Shown: piece after piece, positions 35,608 through 43,231 of the stretch | Position numbering within the stretch: position 1 is the stretch's first letter | Layout: each line of letters opens with the position of its first letter | Assembly (NCBI RefSeq): GCF_001592945.1 | Contig: NZ_LRPB01000023.1 | Coordinates: forward strand, 124,001-188,000 | Direction of reading: 5' to 3' | Length of the DNA: 64,000 bases | Origin: Roseivirga seohaensis | Lineage (GTDB): Bacteria; Bacteroidota; Bacteroidia; Cytophagales; Cyclobacteriaceae | The notes under the pieces: generated by a model | Told to the model about the DNA's origin: nothing | Seen by the model: the letters and a program-made list of their open reading frames with translations, nothing else | Databases searched by the model: none | Program-made: the position numbers and the translations under genes

Positions 35608-36747
35608 ATGGATTTTGAGCTAAACGAAAACCAAACCATGATCGCCAGTATGATCAAGGATTTTGGAGAGAAAGAAATAACTCCTTTTAGAAATAAATGG
35701 GACGATGACCAAACCTTCCCTGTAGATGTAATGAAGAAATTGGGCGAACTCGGCCTTATGGGCGTAATTGTTCCTCAAGAATACGGTGGTTCTGGTTTTG
35801 GTTATGACGAATACATAACAGCCATTATGGAACTGACCAAACTAGACCCTGGGGTTGGCCTTTCAATGGCCGCGCACAACTCTCTGTGCACGGGGCATAT
35901 TCTTCAGTTTGGTAATGAAGAGCAAAAGAAAAAATGGTTGCCAAAATTGGCTACTGCCGAATGGATCGGGTCTTGGGGTTTAACTGAACCCAACACTGGT
36001 TCTGACGCTGGAAATATGAAAACCACAGCCAAAAAAGACGGCAACGAATGGGTAATTAACGGTACTAAAAACTGGATTACACATGGTAAAAGCAGTGATA
36101 TTACCGTAGTTATTGTTCGTACTGGCGAAGTGGGCGATTCTCATGGAATGACCGCTTTTGTGGTAGAAAGAGGCACGCCTGGTTTTAAAGGTGGAAAGAA
36201 AGAAGACAAGTTGGGCATGCGCAGCTCAGAAACTGCCGAAATGATTTTTGAAGACTGCCGAGTTCCTGAAGAAAACGTTTTGGGCGAAGTAGGTCAAGGC
36301 TTTATACAATCCATGAAGGTTTTGGATGGAGGTAGAATCTCGATTGCTGCACTAAGTTTAGGTATTGCGGAAGGCGCCTTTGAGGCTGCATTGAAATACT
36401 CTCAAGAAAGAGAGCAGTTCAACCAACCGATTTTCAACTTTCAAGGCATTTCCTTCAAGTTATCGGATATGGCCACAAAGTTAGAGGCCGCTAAACTTCT
36501 CACTTTTAGGGCTGCAGAATTGAAAAACAATGGCAAAAGTGTTACCAAAGAATCGGCCATGGCTAAATACTATGCCTCTGAATGTGCGGTAGAATTCTCT
36601 AACGAAGCGGTGCAAATCTTTGGCGGATATGGTTACACCAAAGATTATCCGGTAGAAAAATACTATCGTGATTCGAAGCTTTGTACGATTGGCGAGGGTA
36701 CTTCAGAAATTCAAAAACTGGTAATTTCTAGGTCAATTTTGAAGTAA
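35608..36747 (+). CDS. Acyl-CoA dehydrogenase
   Basis: This is an FAD flavoenzyme of beta-oxidation or branched-chain acyl-CoA catabolism, delivering electrons to ETF. From the chosen ATG it has 379 residues, the family norm, starting MDFELNENQTMIASM. Present are WGLTEPNTGSDAG (FAD/substrate), LDGGRISIAALSLGIAEGA, FGGYGYTKDYPVEKYYRDSK and the catalytic-base segment IGEGTSEIQKL near the end. An ATG 12 codons upstream also opens the frame, but it would lie next to the predicted transcription start. Chain-length specificity cannot be read. Monocistronic between its own promoter and terminator. Confidence 0.93.
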   Translation: MDFELNENQTMIASMIKDFGEKEITPFRNKWDDDQTFPVDVMKKLGELGLMGVIVPQEYGGSGFGYDEYITAIMELTKLDPGVGLSMAAHNSLCTGHILQFGNEEQKKKWLPKLATAEWIGSWGLTEPNTGSDAGNMKTTAKKDGNEWVINGTKNWITHGKSSDITVVIVRTGEVGDSHGMTAFVVERGTPGFKGGKKEDKLGMRSSETAEMIFEDCRVPEENVLGEVGQGFIQSMKVLDGGRISIAALSLGIAEGAFEAALKYSQEREQFNQPIFNFQGISFKLSDMATKLEAAKLLTFRAAELKNNGKSVTKESAMAKYYASECAVEFSNEAVQIFGGYGYTKDYPVEKYYRDSKLCTIGEGTSEIQKLVISRSILK

Positions 36748-36776
36748 GCAACCCTGAATTTGAAAAAGAATAGAGA

Positions 36777-36804
36777 AGGGCAGCCGAATAGCTGTCCTTT
36801 TTTT
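36777..36804 (+). terminator. Terminator of the acyl-CoA dehydrogenase gene
   Basis: The stem AGGGCAGC (36777-36784) with GCTGTCCT (36791-36798), containing one G-T pair, has a 6-base loop and runs into seven T. Confidence 0.85.
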
Positions 36805-36837
36805 GTGGAAATCAATGGTTTAGAAAAATAAAACCCC

Positions 36838-36845
36838 TACTTTTG
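36838..36845 (+). promoter_or_regulatory. -7 box of the rpsU-xerC-hpf operon
   Basis: TACTTTTG matches TAnnTTTG. The -33 position reads ATGG instead of TTTG. It lies about 34 bases before the rpsU ATG and directly after the preceding terminator. Confidence 0.6.
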
Positions 36846-36878
36846 CAGTCCAAATTGAAGGGAGGTGTTTCAAGGATT

Positions 36879-37073
36879 ATGATTATTATTAACGTAAAAG
36901 AAAACGAATCTATCGACAGGGCTCTAAAAAGGTTCAAAAAGAAGTTTGAAAGAACTGGTGTTTTGAAAGAACTAAGAGCAAGACAAGCTTACGAAAAACC
37001 TTCAGTTGCTAACAGAGCTCAGAAGATCAAAGCAGCTTACAAAGAAAAAATGTACGCCAACGAAAACTACTAA
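36879..37073 (+). CDS. rpsU: 30S ribosomal protein S21
   Basis: S21 is a basic small-subunit protein of 64 residues from the chosen ATG, starting [21 protein letters not shown]-type sequence with the conserved [20 protein letters not shown] core. A longer frame from a TTG at 36843 would add residues that overlap the promoter's -7 box, so it is rejected. It heads the order rpsU-xerC-hpf typical of Bacteroidota. It is followed by a structured RNA element just before xerC. Confidence 0.95.
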   Translation: MIIINVKENESIDRALKRFKKKFERTGVLKELRARQAYEKPSVANRAQKIKAAYKEKMYANENY

Positions 37074-37106
37074 GGCTTACTTTTTCTAATCATATTTAAT
37101 CACTAT

Positions 37107-37138
37107 GTTAGTACTGATTGCGAAAGCACAGTGCTAAC
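37107..37138 (+). promoter_or_regulatory. Stem-loop with GNRA tetraloop ending at the xerC start codon
   Basis: GTTAGTACTG (37107-37116) pairs with CAGTGCTAAC (37129-37138), ten pairs including one G-U. After a 2-base bulge (AT), TGC pairs with GCA around the tetraloop GAAA (37122-37125). The 3' arm ends at the base before the xerC ATG. There is no T-tract, so this is not a normal terminator. It could limit xerC translation, be a processing site or bind a protein. Confidence 0.6.
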
Positions 37139-38020
37139 ATGGTTGATTCATTCTTCAAATACATATCGTTCGAGAAAAGATACAGTAAGCATACTGTTAT
37201 TTCCTATCAATCAGATCTCGCACAATTCACAAATTACATTTCGGAACAATTTAAATGCAGTGACCTAAGTTTGGCCACTCAAATAATGGTGCGTTCTTGG
37301 GTGCTATCTTTAATGGATGCTGGCACTTCGCCCCGTACGGTTAACCGAAAAATTGCTAGCCTTAGGTCGTATTACAAATTCTTAATCAAGCGAGGCGAAA
37401 TTGAAAAAGACCCAACTGCCAAAGTTCGCTTACTTAAAACCCAAAAAGACTTACCCAGCTTTGCCGATGAAAAAGAATTGGTCAACCTTTTAGACCGATT
37501 CGAATTTACTCATGACTTTGAAGGACTGAGACAAAAGCTAATCATCGAATTACTTTACGGAACAGGCATAAGATTATCGGAATTAATTGGGCTCAAAGAT
37601 TCGGATATTAACCATCATCAAAACACCCTTAAAGTATTGGGTAAGAGAAACAAAGAGCGTGTAATACCCATAGCTGCACCACTCCTCTCACTCATTGCTC
37701 AGTATAAAGCTGAGAAAAATCATGTGTTCGGAGGCAATCCAAATGCATTTTTACTCGTAAACAACAAAGGAGACAAGGCATACCCGATGATGGTTTACAG
37801 AATAGTAAATAATTTTCTGGACATGGTTTCTTCTACCGAGAAGAAAAGTCCCCATGCTTTGCGACATACATTTGCCACGCACCTTCTAAATAAAGGCGCA
37901 GACCTTAATGCTGTGAAAGATCTTTTAGGGCACAGCAGCTTGGCGGCAACGCAAGTATATACACACAATTCGCTTGAAAAGCTGAAATCGGTTTTTGATC
38001 AGGCGCACCCTAAAGCTTAA
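37139..38020 (+). CDS. xerC: Tyrosine recombinase XerC/D-type
   Basis: XerC-type recombinases resolve chromosome dimers at dif with a partner. The protein (293 residues from ATG 37139) has a SAM-like core-binding domain (1-85, with SPRTVNRKIASLRSYYKFL-type sequence) and a catalytic domain with the expected residues: Arg in GTGIRLSEL, Lys in the GKRNKER turn, HALRHTFATHLL, LGHSSLAATQ and the nucleophile Tyr in VYTHNS. A TTG start seven codons upstream would place the first residues inside the hairpin and is less likely. No mobile-element genes are nearby, so this is the housekeeping enzyme. Confidence 0.92.
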   Translation: MVDSFFKYISFEKRYSKHTVISYQSDLAQFTNYISEQFKCSDLSLATQIMVRSWVLSLMDAGTSPRTVNRKIASLRSYYKFLIKRGEIEKDPTAKVRLLKTQKDLPSFADEKELVNLLDRFEFTHDFEGLRQKLIIELLYGTGIRLSELIGLKDSDINHHQNTLKVLGKRNKERVIPIAAPLLSLIAQYKAEKNHVFGGNPNAFLLVNNKGDKAYPMMVYRIVNNFLDMVSSTEKKSPHALRHTFATHLLNKGADLNAVKDLLGHSSLAATQVYTHNSLEKLKSVFDQAHPKA

Positions 38021-38045
38021 GTTTTAACCCTTAAACATTACGATT

Positions 38046-38342
38046 ATGAAAGTACAGATTCAATCAGTTCACTTCGATGCAGATCAGAAGTTGATCGACT
38101 TCATTCAGAAAAAATTAGATAAACTAGATACCTTTTACGACCGAACTATTGATGCAGAAGTCATTTTAAGAGTGAATAATGAGGGGATTGAAAACAAAAC
38201 GGTTGAGATTAAATTGAACGTTCCGGGCGACCAGCTTTTTGCTGAAAAAACCAACGGTTCGTTCGAGGCCGCAACCGATCATTGTACTGAAGCCCTACGT
38301 AGACAAATCAAAAAGCACAAAGAAAAATCTTTGGCGCACTAA
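38046..38342 (+). CDS. hpf: Ribosome hibernation-promoting factor (HPF/YfiA family)
   Basis: The protein is 98 residues and matches the short HPF/RaiA fold: MKVQIQSVHFDADQKLIDF, a basic helix DKLDTFYDRTIDAEV, and the closing ALRRQIKKHKEK helix that binds the 30S decoding region in stationary phase. The C-terminal dimerisation domain of long HPF is absent. It is the last gene of the rpsU-xerC-hpf run, 25 bp after xerC, and is followed by a terminator. Confidence 0.92.
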   Translation: MKVQIQSVHFDADQKLIDFIQKKLDKLDTFYDRTIDAEVILRVNNEGIENKTVEIKLNVPGDQLFAEKTNGSFEAATDHCTEALRRQIKKHKEKSLAH

Positions 38343-38366
38343 CGATAAATAAGAATTCATTAAATC

Positions 38367-38404
38367 AAATGAGCTGCTTTTGTAAAAAGGCAGCTCATTT
38401 TTTA
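38367..38404 (+). terminator. Terminator of the rpsU-xerC-hpf operon
   Basis: An 11-bp stem, AAATGAGCTGC (38367-38377) with GCAGCTCATTT (38390-38400), and a T-run that continues to 38403. Confidence 0.88.
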
Positions 38405-38510
38405 TTATCGTTTCGAGAATAAAATAAGTAAATATGCTTATATTGATCCTAATTTTTCTATATAAATAATAAAAGATCAATAACATTTATCTGAAATTAA
38501 CTGGTCAACT

Positions 38511-39554
38511 ATGTCTTCAAAGCTCAAAACCTGCATCTGTCTCCTATTATCCATTTTCATTTTCGCCAGTTGTAGTTCTTCTGGTAGTGATGCTTCTAAT
38601 CAAGATATAATCGTCAAAGAATTCCCTAAAACAGCAATACTTTCTGGCAAGCCTGCAAAGGAAATTATACTCACCACTACTTGGGCAAACCTTGTTGTGG
38701 TTGACACATTTTTAGTGATTCAAAAAAGAGAAGCGCCCTTCATAAAAATATACAGTACAAACAGCCATAAACTACTTGGAGAAATTGGCACTCAGGGTTC
38801 GGCCCCAAATGAATTTGAAATGCCAGATATGTTAAAGCAAACCTCTTACGATAAACAGAATAATTCACCCGTAATAAGGCTATACGACATAGGTACTAAT
38901 CGAATTTCCGAAGTAAATATTCTAAAAGTAATTAAAGGCAGCGATAATGCCATTACACAAGAACGAGCACCTGATTTAAACAGTGTCACCGTGACTTTAC
39001 ATCATATTGATGACTCTCTCTTTTTAGCCAACCCTGAAACTGGTGGGAGATTTGTTATTCTTAACTCCAGCACAAAGGACACAACATATATTCCTTTCAT
39101 CCCAGTATTGGATGTAGAAATGAAGGACTATACAAAATTCATGATCTTTCAATCTTCGGTTGTTGTCAATAAAAAGAGAAACAGATTCGTTGCAGCCCCC
39201 ACCTACCTAGATGAATTGAACTTCTTTGATTTGAAAGGAAATTATATCCGCTCCACAATTATCAGCCCTAGGAAGCAGCTGTTGCCCCCTCCTGGAATTC
39301 AAATATTGCCAGAGGGAATAAAACGTTATTTCTCTTCACTGGTAGAAGTTGACCATAAAATCTATGCTTCGAAAAGATGGCCAGACGAAGGCAAAATTCA
39401 AGTATTCGATTGGGACGGAAACCCTTTAGAACATTATACTTTAGAAGTTAATAGTAGAATTGGCTCTTTTGCTTATGACAAAATACACAAACAGTTTTAT
39501 GTGTGTTTTCCAGATGAGGAGCCTTATAATATTTATACTTACCCGTTAAATTAA
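38511..39554 (+). CDS. BF3222-type six-bladed propeller lipoprotein
   Basis: The protein (347 residues) starts with a lipoprotein signal (IFIFASC, Cys21). The rest is a predicted six-bladed beta-propeller of the TolB-like/BF3222 family, with blade signatures such as PFIKIYSTNSHKLLGEIGTQG, VIRLYDIGTNRISEV and IQVFDWDGNPLEHYTLE. BF3222-like lipoproteins are frequent in Bacteroidota, and no enzymatic function is established. It is followed closely (18 bp) by a small membrane protein gene on the same strand. Confidence 0.75.
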   Translation: MSSKLKTCICLLLSIFIFASCSSSGSDASNQDIIVKEFPKTAILSGKPAKEIILTTTWANLVVVDTFLVIQKREAPFIKIYSTNSHKLLGEIGTQGSAPNEFEMPDMLKQTSYDKQNNSPVIRLYDIGTNRISEVNILKVIKGSDNAITQERAPDLNSVTVTLHHIDDSLFLANPETGGRFVILNSSTKDTTYIPFIPVLDVEMKDYTKFMIFQSSVVVNKKRNRFVAAPTYLDELNFFDLKGNYIRSTIISPRKQLLPPPGIQILPEGIKRYFSSLVEVDHKIYASKRWPDEGKIQVFDWDGNPLEHYTLEVNSRIGSFAYDKIHKQFYVCFPDEEPYNIYTYPLN

Positions 39555-39572
39555 GAGCTCCTATTTCAGCTT

Positions 39573-39740
39573 ATGAAACTTAAATACTCAATACCCTTAA
39601 TACTTATCCCAATTTCTGCTGGTTACCTTCTTAATTTGTACAGCTTCACGGAAGGCCTATTTATTCTTATTGCAGGACTTGTGGGTGGAGGATTTGCTGA
39701 GTTATTGGTTAAAAAAATGACCAAAAGAAAAGCACAGTAG
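39573..39740 (+). CDS. Small two-helix membrane protein, 55 residues
   Basis: ATG at 39573 opens 55 residues ending in TAG. There are two hydrophobic segments, residues 6-21 (IPLILIPISAGYLL in the middle) and 30-46 (LFILIAGLVGGGFAEL), with a basic C-terminus (KKMTKRKAQ). It follows the propeller lipoprotein gene by 18 bp and ends 2 bp from the convergent MOSC gene. Family unknown. Confidence 0.6.
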   Translation: MKLKYSIPLILIPISAGYLLNLYSFTEGLFILIAGLVGGGFAELLVKKMTKRKAQ

Positions 39741-39742
39741 GC

Positions 39743-40570
39743 TTACAAAGCAGGTGCCTTCCTCTCCAACACCTTTAGCAAATACCCCACTTTTAATTCG
39801 CCCTCGCTAGTGGCGATAAAATTCTCACCAAAAAGTATTTTGTTGCCAATCTGACGATAAGTGCTGAGGGTTTTTAGTGGTTCTTTGCCTTTTTCAGAAG
39901 TATCAGGATTTACGGTAGTCATTACACAACGGGCGCAGGGCTTTACGCCATACATTTCAATTCCGTTACAAAACACCTTCCTTATCTCATCTTCCTCGTG
40001 TGGTTTTCCGCCTTTAAAAACGATGCTCGGCCTGAACCTTCTCATGTCCATTGGTTCATCAAGCTTCCCATTCAGTTGTGCTAAAGATTCTTCGCTGATC
40101 ATTAAATAGGGATAGCCATCGGCAAAACTCACTTTGTCGGTTTCGTTAATGGCATAACGCTGGTCGGCTTGGCGGATGGAATCATCATGCATGTACATCA
40201 GCCGGCACTTCATTCCTAAAACAGTACTGAACCATTCGTCTGCTTCGGGGCTCACAGGTTTTGCAGGGCAGGTATCGTCCCAAATGGTTACCATTTCGGG
40301 AGTGGTATTGGGTTCGTCCAAACTGATTTTTAGCGGGCTTACCGCTTCTGTTTTGTGCCGAACTATAATTTCTGTTGCAGTCAGTTCTGGCTGAAGCAAA
40401 GCCATTTTAGCGTATTTGCGCTGAGTAATGAATTGATTGTTTTCATCGACTAACATGAACCTGCGGTCGTTTTGGAAACCACGGCTTTCTACTTTGGCTT
40501 TGGCTACTTCAATACCCGCCAATGACTTAATCGGATAAATGTAAAGTGCGGTAATAATCAGGTTCGGCAT
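39743..40570 (-). CDS. MOSC-domain molybdenum-cofactor-binding protein (YcbX/mARC-like)
   Basis: The protein is 275 residues from ATG 40570. An N-terminal MOSC beta-barrel domain (ALYIYPIKSLAGIEVAKA) precedes the MOSC core, and the mARC/YcbX signature PCARCVMTTVNPDTSEKG (near residue 225) supplies the cysteine expected to bind the molybdenum cofactor. Family members reduce N-hydroxylated compounds with an electron-supply partner. The ferredoxin domain fused to YcbX in E. coli is absent, so a separate donor is needed. A GTG at 40624 would give a GTGA overlap with the upstream gene; the ATG matches the family start better, but the overlap keeps the longer form possible. Confidence 0.83.
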   Translation of the reverse strand: MPNLIITALYIYPIKSLAGIEVAKAKVESRGFQNDRRFMLVDENNQFITQRKYAKMALLQPELTATEIIVRHKTEAVSPLKISLDEPNTTPEMVTIWDDTCPAKPVSPEADEWFSTVLGMKCRLMYMHDDSIRQADQRYAINETDKVSFADGYPYLMISEESLAQLNGKLDEPMDMRRFRPSIVFKGGKPHEEDEIRKVFCNGIEMYGVKPCARCVMTTVNPDTSEKGKEPLKTLSTYRQIGNKILFGENFIATSEGELKVGYLLKVLERKAPAL

Positions 40571-40620
40571 ACGGTTAAAATTTGAGCTTGAATTTATTAA
40601 AGAATGGAATCTTTCAAGAT

Positions 40621-41244
40621 TCACTTCTTAGCTTTTCTGTGTCCTTTCAAAATATCTTGTGCCCAATCGCCCAAGTCTTCTTCGGTATCAACATCATTTA
40701 AAATAGGGAGTTCAAAATAGGAAAGCCCTTTATTCTTAAAATCTTGAATGGTAGAGGGGAAAACCTCTTCGGTACTCCATTTCTTATTTTGAAATACATC
40801 AGTAATCAAGCGGTTCATTCCGATCAAATAATAGCCTCCATCTACGGCTTCACCAATCACAGCATCATGATTTTCTAGAGAGGAAAAAGCTTGCTCCAAG
40901 ATTTCAGTAGTTAAGTTGTAGCAGTCGCTGCCAATGATGCAAATTCTTTCATAGCCCTTGGCAAAAGAAGATTGAAAAGCCTCAAGCATTTTCACGCCCA
41001 AGTCGCCTGTCGATTGAACTTCTTTAGAATAATCTTCCGCTGACCATAAGTCATTTTCACCCAAAGCCTGATTGTAAAACACAGTTTTGTCCACCGCTAA
41101 AGGTTGGGTTATGGATTTAGTACGCTCCAGCAAACGTTTATAAATCGCTAAAGCGGCCTCCTCTCCTACCGTAGCGGCCAAGCGGGTTTTAGCCCTTCCC
41201 AATTCTGGGTTTTTAACAAAAATGATGAGTAATGCCTTTCCCAT
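40621..41244 (-). CDS. TIGR04282-family glycosyltransferase-like protein (DUF2064)
   Basis: This is a 207-residue protein of the nucleotide-diphospho-sugar transferase fold. The start KALLIIFVKNPELGRAKTRLA carries the family signature, followed by IIGSDCYNL and AVIGEAVDGGYYLIGM. The family name refers to an arsenosugar-biosynthesis context, but no arsS/arsM-type gene is in this window, so the substrate is open. It lies 5 bp after the rhodanese gene and just before the MOSC gene; these three minus-strand genes probably share a transcript. Confidence 0.85.
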   Translation of the reverse strand: MGKALLIIFVKNPELGRAKTRLAATVGEEAALAIYKRLLERTKSITQPLAVDKTVFYNQALGENDLWSAEDYSKEVQSTGDLGVKMLEAFQSSFAKGYERICIIGSDCYNLTTEILEQAFSSLENHDAVIGEAVDGGYYLIGMNRLITDVFQNKKWSTEEVFPSTIQDFKNKGLSYFELPILNDVDTEEDLGDWAQDILKGHRKAKK

Positions 41245-41249
41245 ATATC

Positions 41250-41744
41250 TTACTTAACCGCTTCCCCTTTTTTCAACCAATGGCCAAATATAGCCTTATA
41301 TACATGTACTTTTTCTGTGGTTTGTTCTTTATCGTCTACCACTTCAAAACCTTGGTTTTTCCAGTTTACAACGCCCAAATCAATGTTATGCACATTCGAA
41401 AAACCTTGGTTCTTAAGTTCCTTCGCCAAACTGGCGCTTCTAACCCCTACGGTACAATACACCAAAATCTCGGTGTCGGGTTCAATGCTTTTCAGTACTT
41501 CGGGTGTAAAACGTTTGGCGCCCGACAAATGACTGACTTCATATTCTGCTTGTTCGCGAACATCCAAGATCAGTAGCTTTTGGGATTGAATTAAGTTCTT
41601 TGCCTCTGATGGGCTAATGTTCAACACTTCTTTTGGGTAGAACAAACGTGCCGTTTGTGGTGTAAAATAGAGTATTGTCATCAGCAGAAACAGAAACCCA
41701 AATGGCCAAAGCAGCAACCATTTTCCAAGTTTTTTAAATGCCAT
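41250..41744 (-). CDS. Membrane-anchored rhodanese-like protein
   Basis: The protein (164 residues) has one N-terminal membrane helix (LLLWPFGFLFLLMTILYF) and then a rhodanese domain (about 45-135). ILDVREQAEYEVSHLSGAKR and the active-site loop YCTVGVRSA, with Cys near residue 97, are intact. Sulfur transfer at the membrane is plausible. The role together with the glycosyltransferase downstream is unknown. Confidence 0.85.
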   Translation of the reverse strand: MAFKKLGKWLLLWPFGFLFLLMTILYFTPQTARLFYPKEVLNISPSEAKNLIQSQKLLILDVREQAEYEVSHLSGAKRFTPEVLKSIEPDTEILVYCTVGVRSASLAKELKNQGFSNVHNIDLGVVNWKNQGFEVVDDKEQTTEKVHVYKAIFGHWLKKGEAVK

Positions 41745-41827
41745 TGAGTCTTCTTAAGGATATTTGATCGGTTTGTTCGACAATCATGTTTGGCCAAGTT
41801 AAATAATTATTACTTTCGGTACTGAAG

Positions 41828-42820
41828 ATGTTGAAACCAAAAAGACTTAGCGTAAAAGCCTATACGGACGGAATCTTAAATTCCGATCGCCTGATTTTGA
41901 GCCGTGCCATTACTTTGGTAGAAAGTAATTTACCATCGGATATTGAGCTGGCGCAAGCATTGTTAGAAAACATTATTCCGCATGCAGGCAAGGCGATTCG
42001 CATTGGTATTACGGGAGTTCCTGGTGTTGGAAAGAGTACTTTCATCGAATCCTTTGGTGAGTTTCTAACGCAGCAAGGCAAAAACTTAGCGGTACTTACC
42101 ATCGACCCAAGTAGCCAACTGAGCAAAGGCAGTATTTTGGGTGATAAGACCAGAATGGAAACTTTGGCCAGAAACCCGAAAGCCTTTATCCGTCCATCTG
42201 CATCAGGCACAGCTTTGGGTGGAGTAAGCGGCAAAACCCGTGAAGCGATGCTGCTTTGCGAAGCCGCTGGTTTCGATGTTATTTTTATCGAAACCGTAGG
42301 CGTTGGTCAGTCGGAAACTTTGGTGCACGGTATGGTCGATTTCTTTTTATTACTCATGTTGGCCGGAGCAGGCGATGAACTTCAGGGTATTAAAAAGGGT
42401 ATTATGGAAATGGCCGATGCGGTAATAATTAACAAAGCAGATGGCGATAATATTAAAGCCGCAAAACGGGCTAAAGTTGAATACCAAAACGCACTTCACT
42501 TGTTCCCTGCTTCTGAATCGGGCTGGATTCCCGAAGTAAAAACCTGTTCTGCATTACAAAACACGGGCTTGTCTGAAATTTGGGAAATGATGGAAAAATA
42601 CGTTCGTCACACCCAAATGAACGGTTATTTTGACACTAACCGAAAGGCCCAAAATTTAAACTGGATGAAGGAAAACATTAGTGCTTTATTGGAACAAGAG
42701 TTTTATACCAACAATGCTGTAAAAAACAGCCTTCCTGAAATCACCAAAGCCGTGAAGGCTGGTTCTTTACCTGCATTAAATGCAGCTAGACAGTTAATTC
42801 AAAAATTTAAGGGGGAATGA
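41828..42820 (+). CDS. meaB: Methylmalonyl-CoA mutase-associated GTPase MeaB
   Basis: MeaB (330 residues) is the G3E GTPase that guards adenosylcobalamin loading and inactivation of methylmalonyl-CoA mutase. The P-loop GVPGVGKSTFIES (near residue 63), LTIDPSSQLSKGSILGDKTRM (switch region), ETVGVGQSE and NKADGDNIKAA are characteristic. The mutase genes are not in the window. It stands alone, divergent from the rhodanese gene. Confidence 0.95.
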   Translation: MLKPKRLSVKAYTDGILNSDRLILSRAITLVESNLPSDIELAQALLENIIPHAGKAIRIGITGVPGVGKSTFIESFGEFLTQQGKNLAVLTIDPSSQLSKGSILGDKTRMETLARNPKAFIRPSASGTALGGVSGKTREAMLLCEAAGFDVIFIETVGVGQSETLVHGMVDFFLLLMLAGAGDELQGIKKGIMEMADAVIINKADGDNIKAAKRAKVEYQNALHLFPASESGWIPEVKTCSALQNTGLSEIWEMMEKYVRHTQMNGYFDTNRKAQNLNWMKENISALLEQEFYTNNAVKNSLPEITKAVKAGSLPALNAARQLIQKFKGE

Positions 42821-42821
42821 G

Positions 42822-42872
42822 AAGAGTCTGTTGGTGCATGACAAAAAGCTCATATCACGAACAGACTCTTTC
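42822..42872 (+). terminator. Long hairpin after meaB
   Basis: AAGAGTCTGTT (42822-42832) pairs perfectly with AACAGACTCTT (42860-42870). Weaker pairing inside (GTG/CAC, ATGA/TCAT) extends the stem. It begins two bases after the meaB stop. Only TTTC follows, so it is an imperfect terminator. Confidence 0.5.
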
Positions 42873-43231
42873 GGTTTAATCTCTCGACACTAAGTGTTTC
42901 TAGTTCCTTCGTTACCACTCAGGATGCAAAGCAGAGTGCATATAAGTAAAGTTCATGTGAACTATTAATGTATGTGGTTTAAGAATCCGAAAAATGTCTA
43001 GCGATTGCTCCACCACCAAAAAACGATTGAAACGAAACCACCTGCTTTCTTTTCCTGAGGCCCGTGTTCGCAGGAGCTTTAGCGGATGAGAAACGAAGGA
43101 TCTAAATTTCACGATTTGAAATAGAAAAGAATCGACCGTTCTGAAGAATCTGTTTTTGTCTGACTTCTCCTCTCTCAACGCGAATACTCCTCTGATATCG
43201 CTTTTCAAACTCAGAGAAACATTCTAAAAAC
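42873..43231. other. Apparently non-coding block between meaB and the GIN-domain gene
   Basis: About 360 bp with no convincing gene. A 98-codon minus-strand frame (42912-43208) crosses it, but its Phe/Arg/Ser-rich product has no family resemblance and reads like translated non-coding DNA. Internal inverted repeats include GTGGTTT/AAACCAC (42975-42981 with 43035-43041) and TTTCA/TGAAA near 43107-43121. A dispersed intergenic repeat is possible. Confidence 0.35.

Noticed and set aside
36843-36878. Longer rpsU start at TTG 36843
   Set aside because: It overlaps the promoter -7 box; S21 in this phylum has about 64 residues.
37139-38020. xerC as part of a mobile or integrative element
   Set aside because: It lies in the housekeeping order rpsU-xerC-hpf, with no attachment repeats, transposases or phage genes.
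42912-43208. 98-codon minus-strand frame as a gene
   Set aside because: The product is Phe/Arg/Ser-rich with no recognisable family or signal, codon use is unlike the neighbours and no promoter is seen. The stretch is treated as non-coding.
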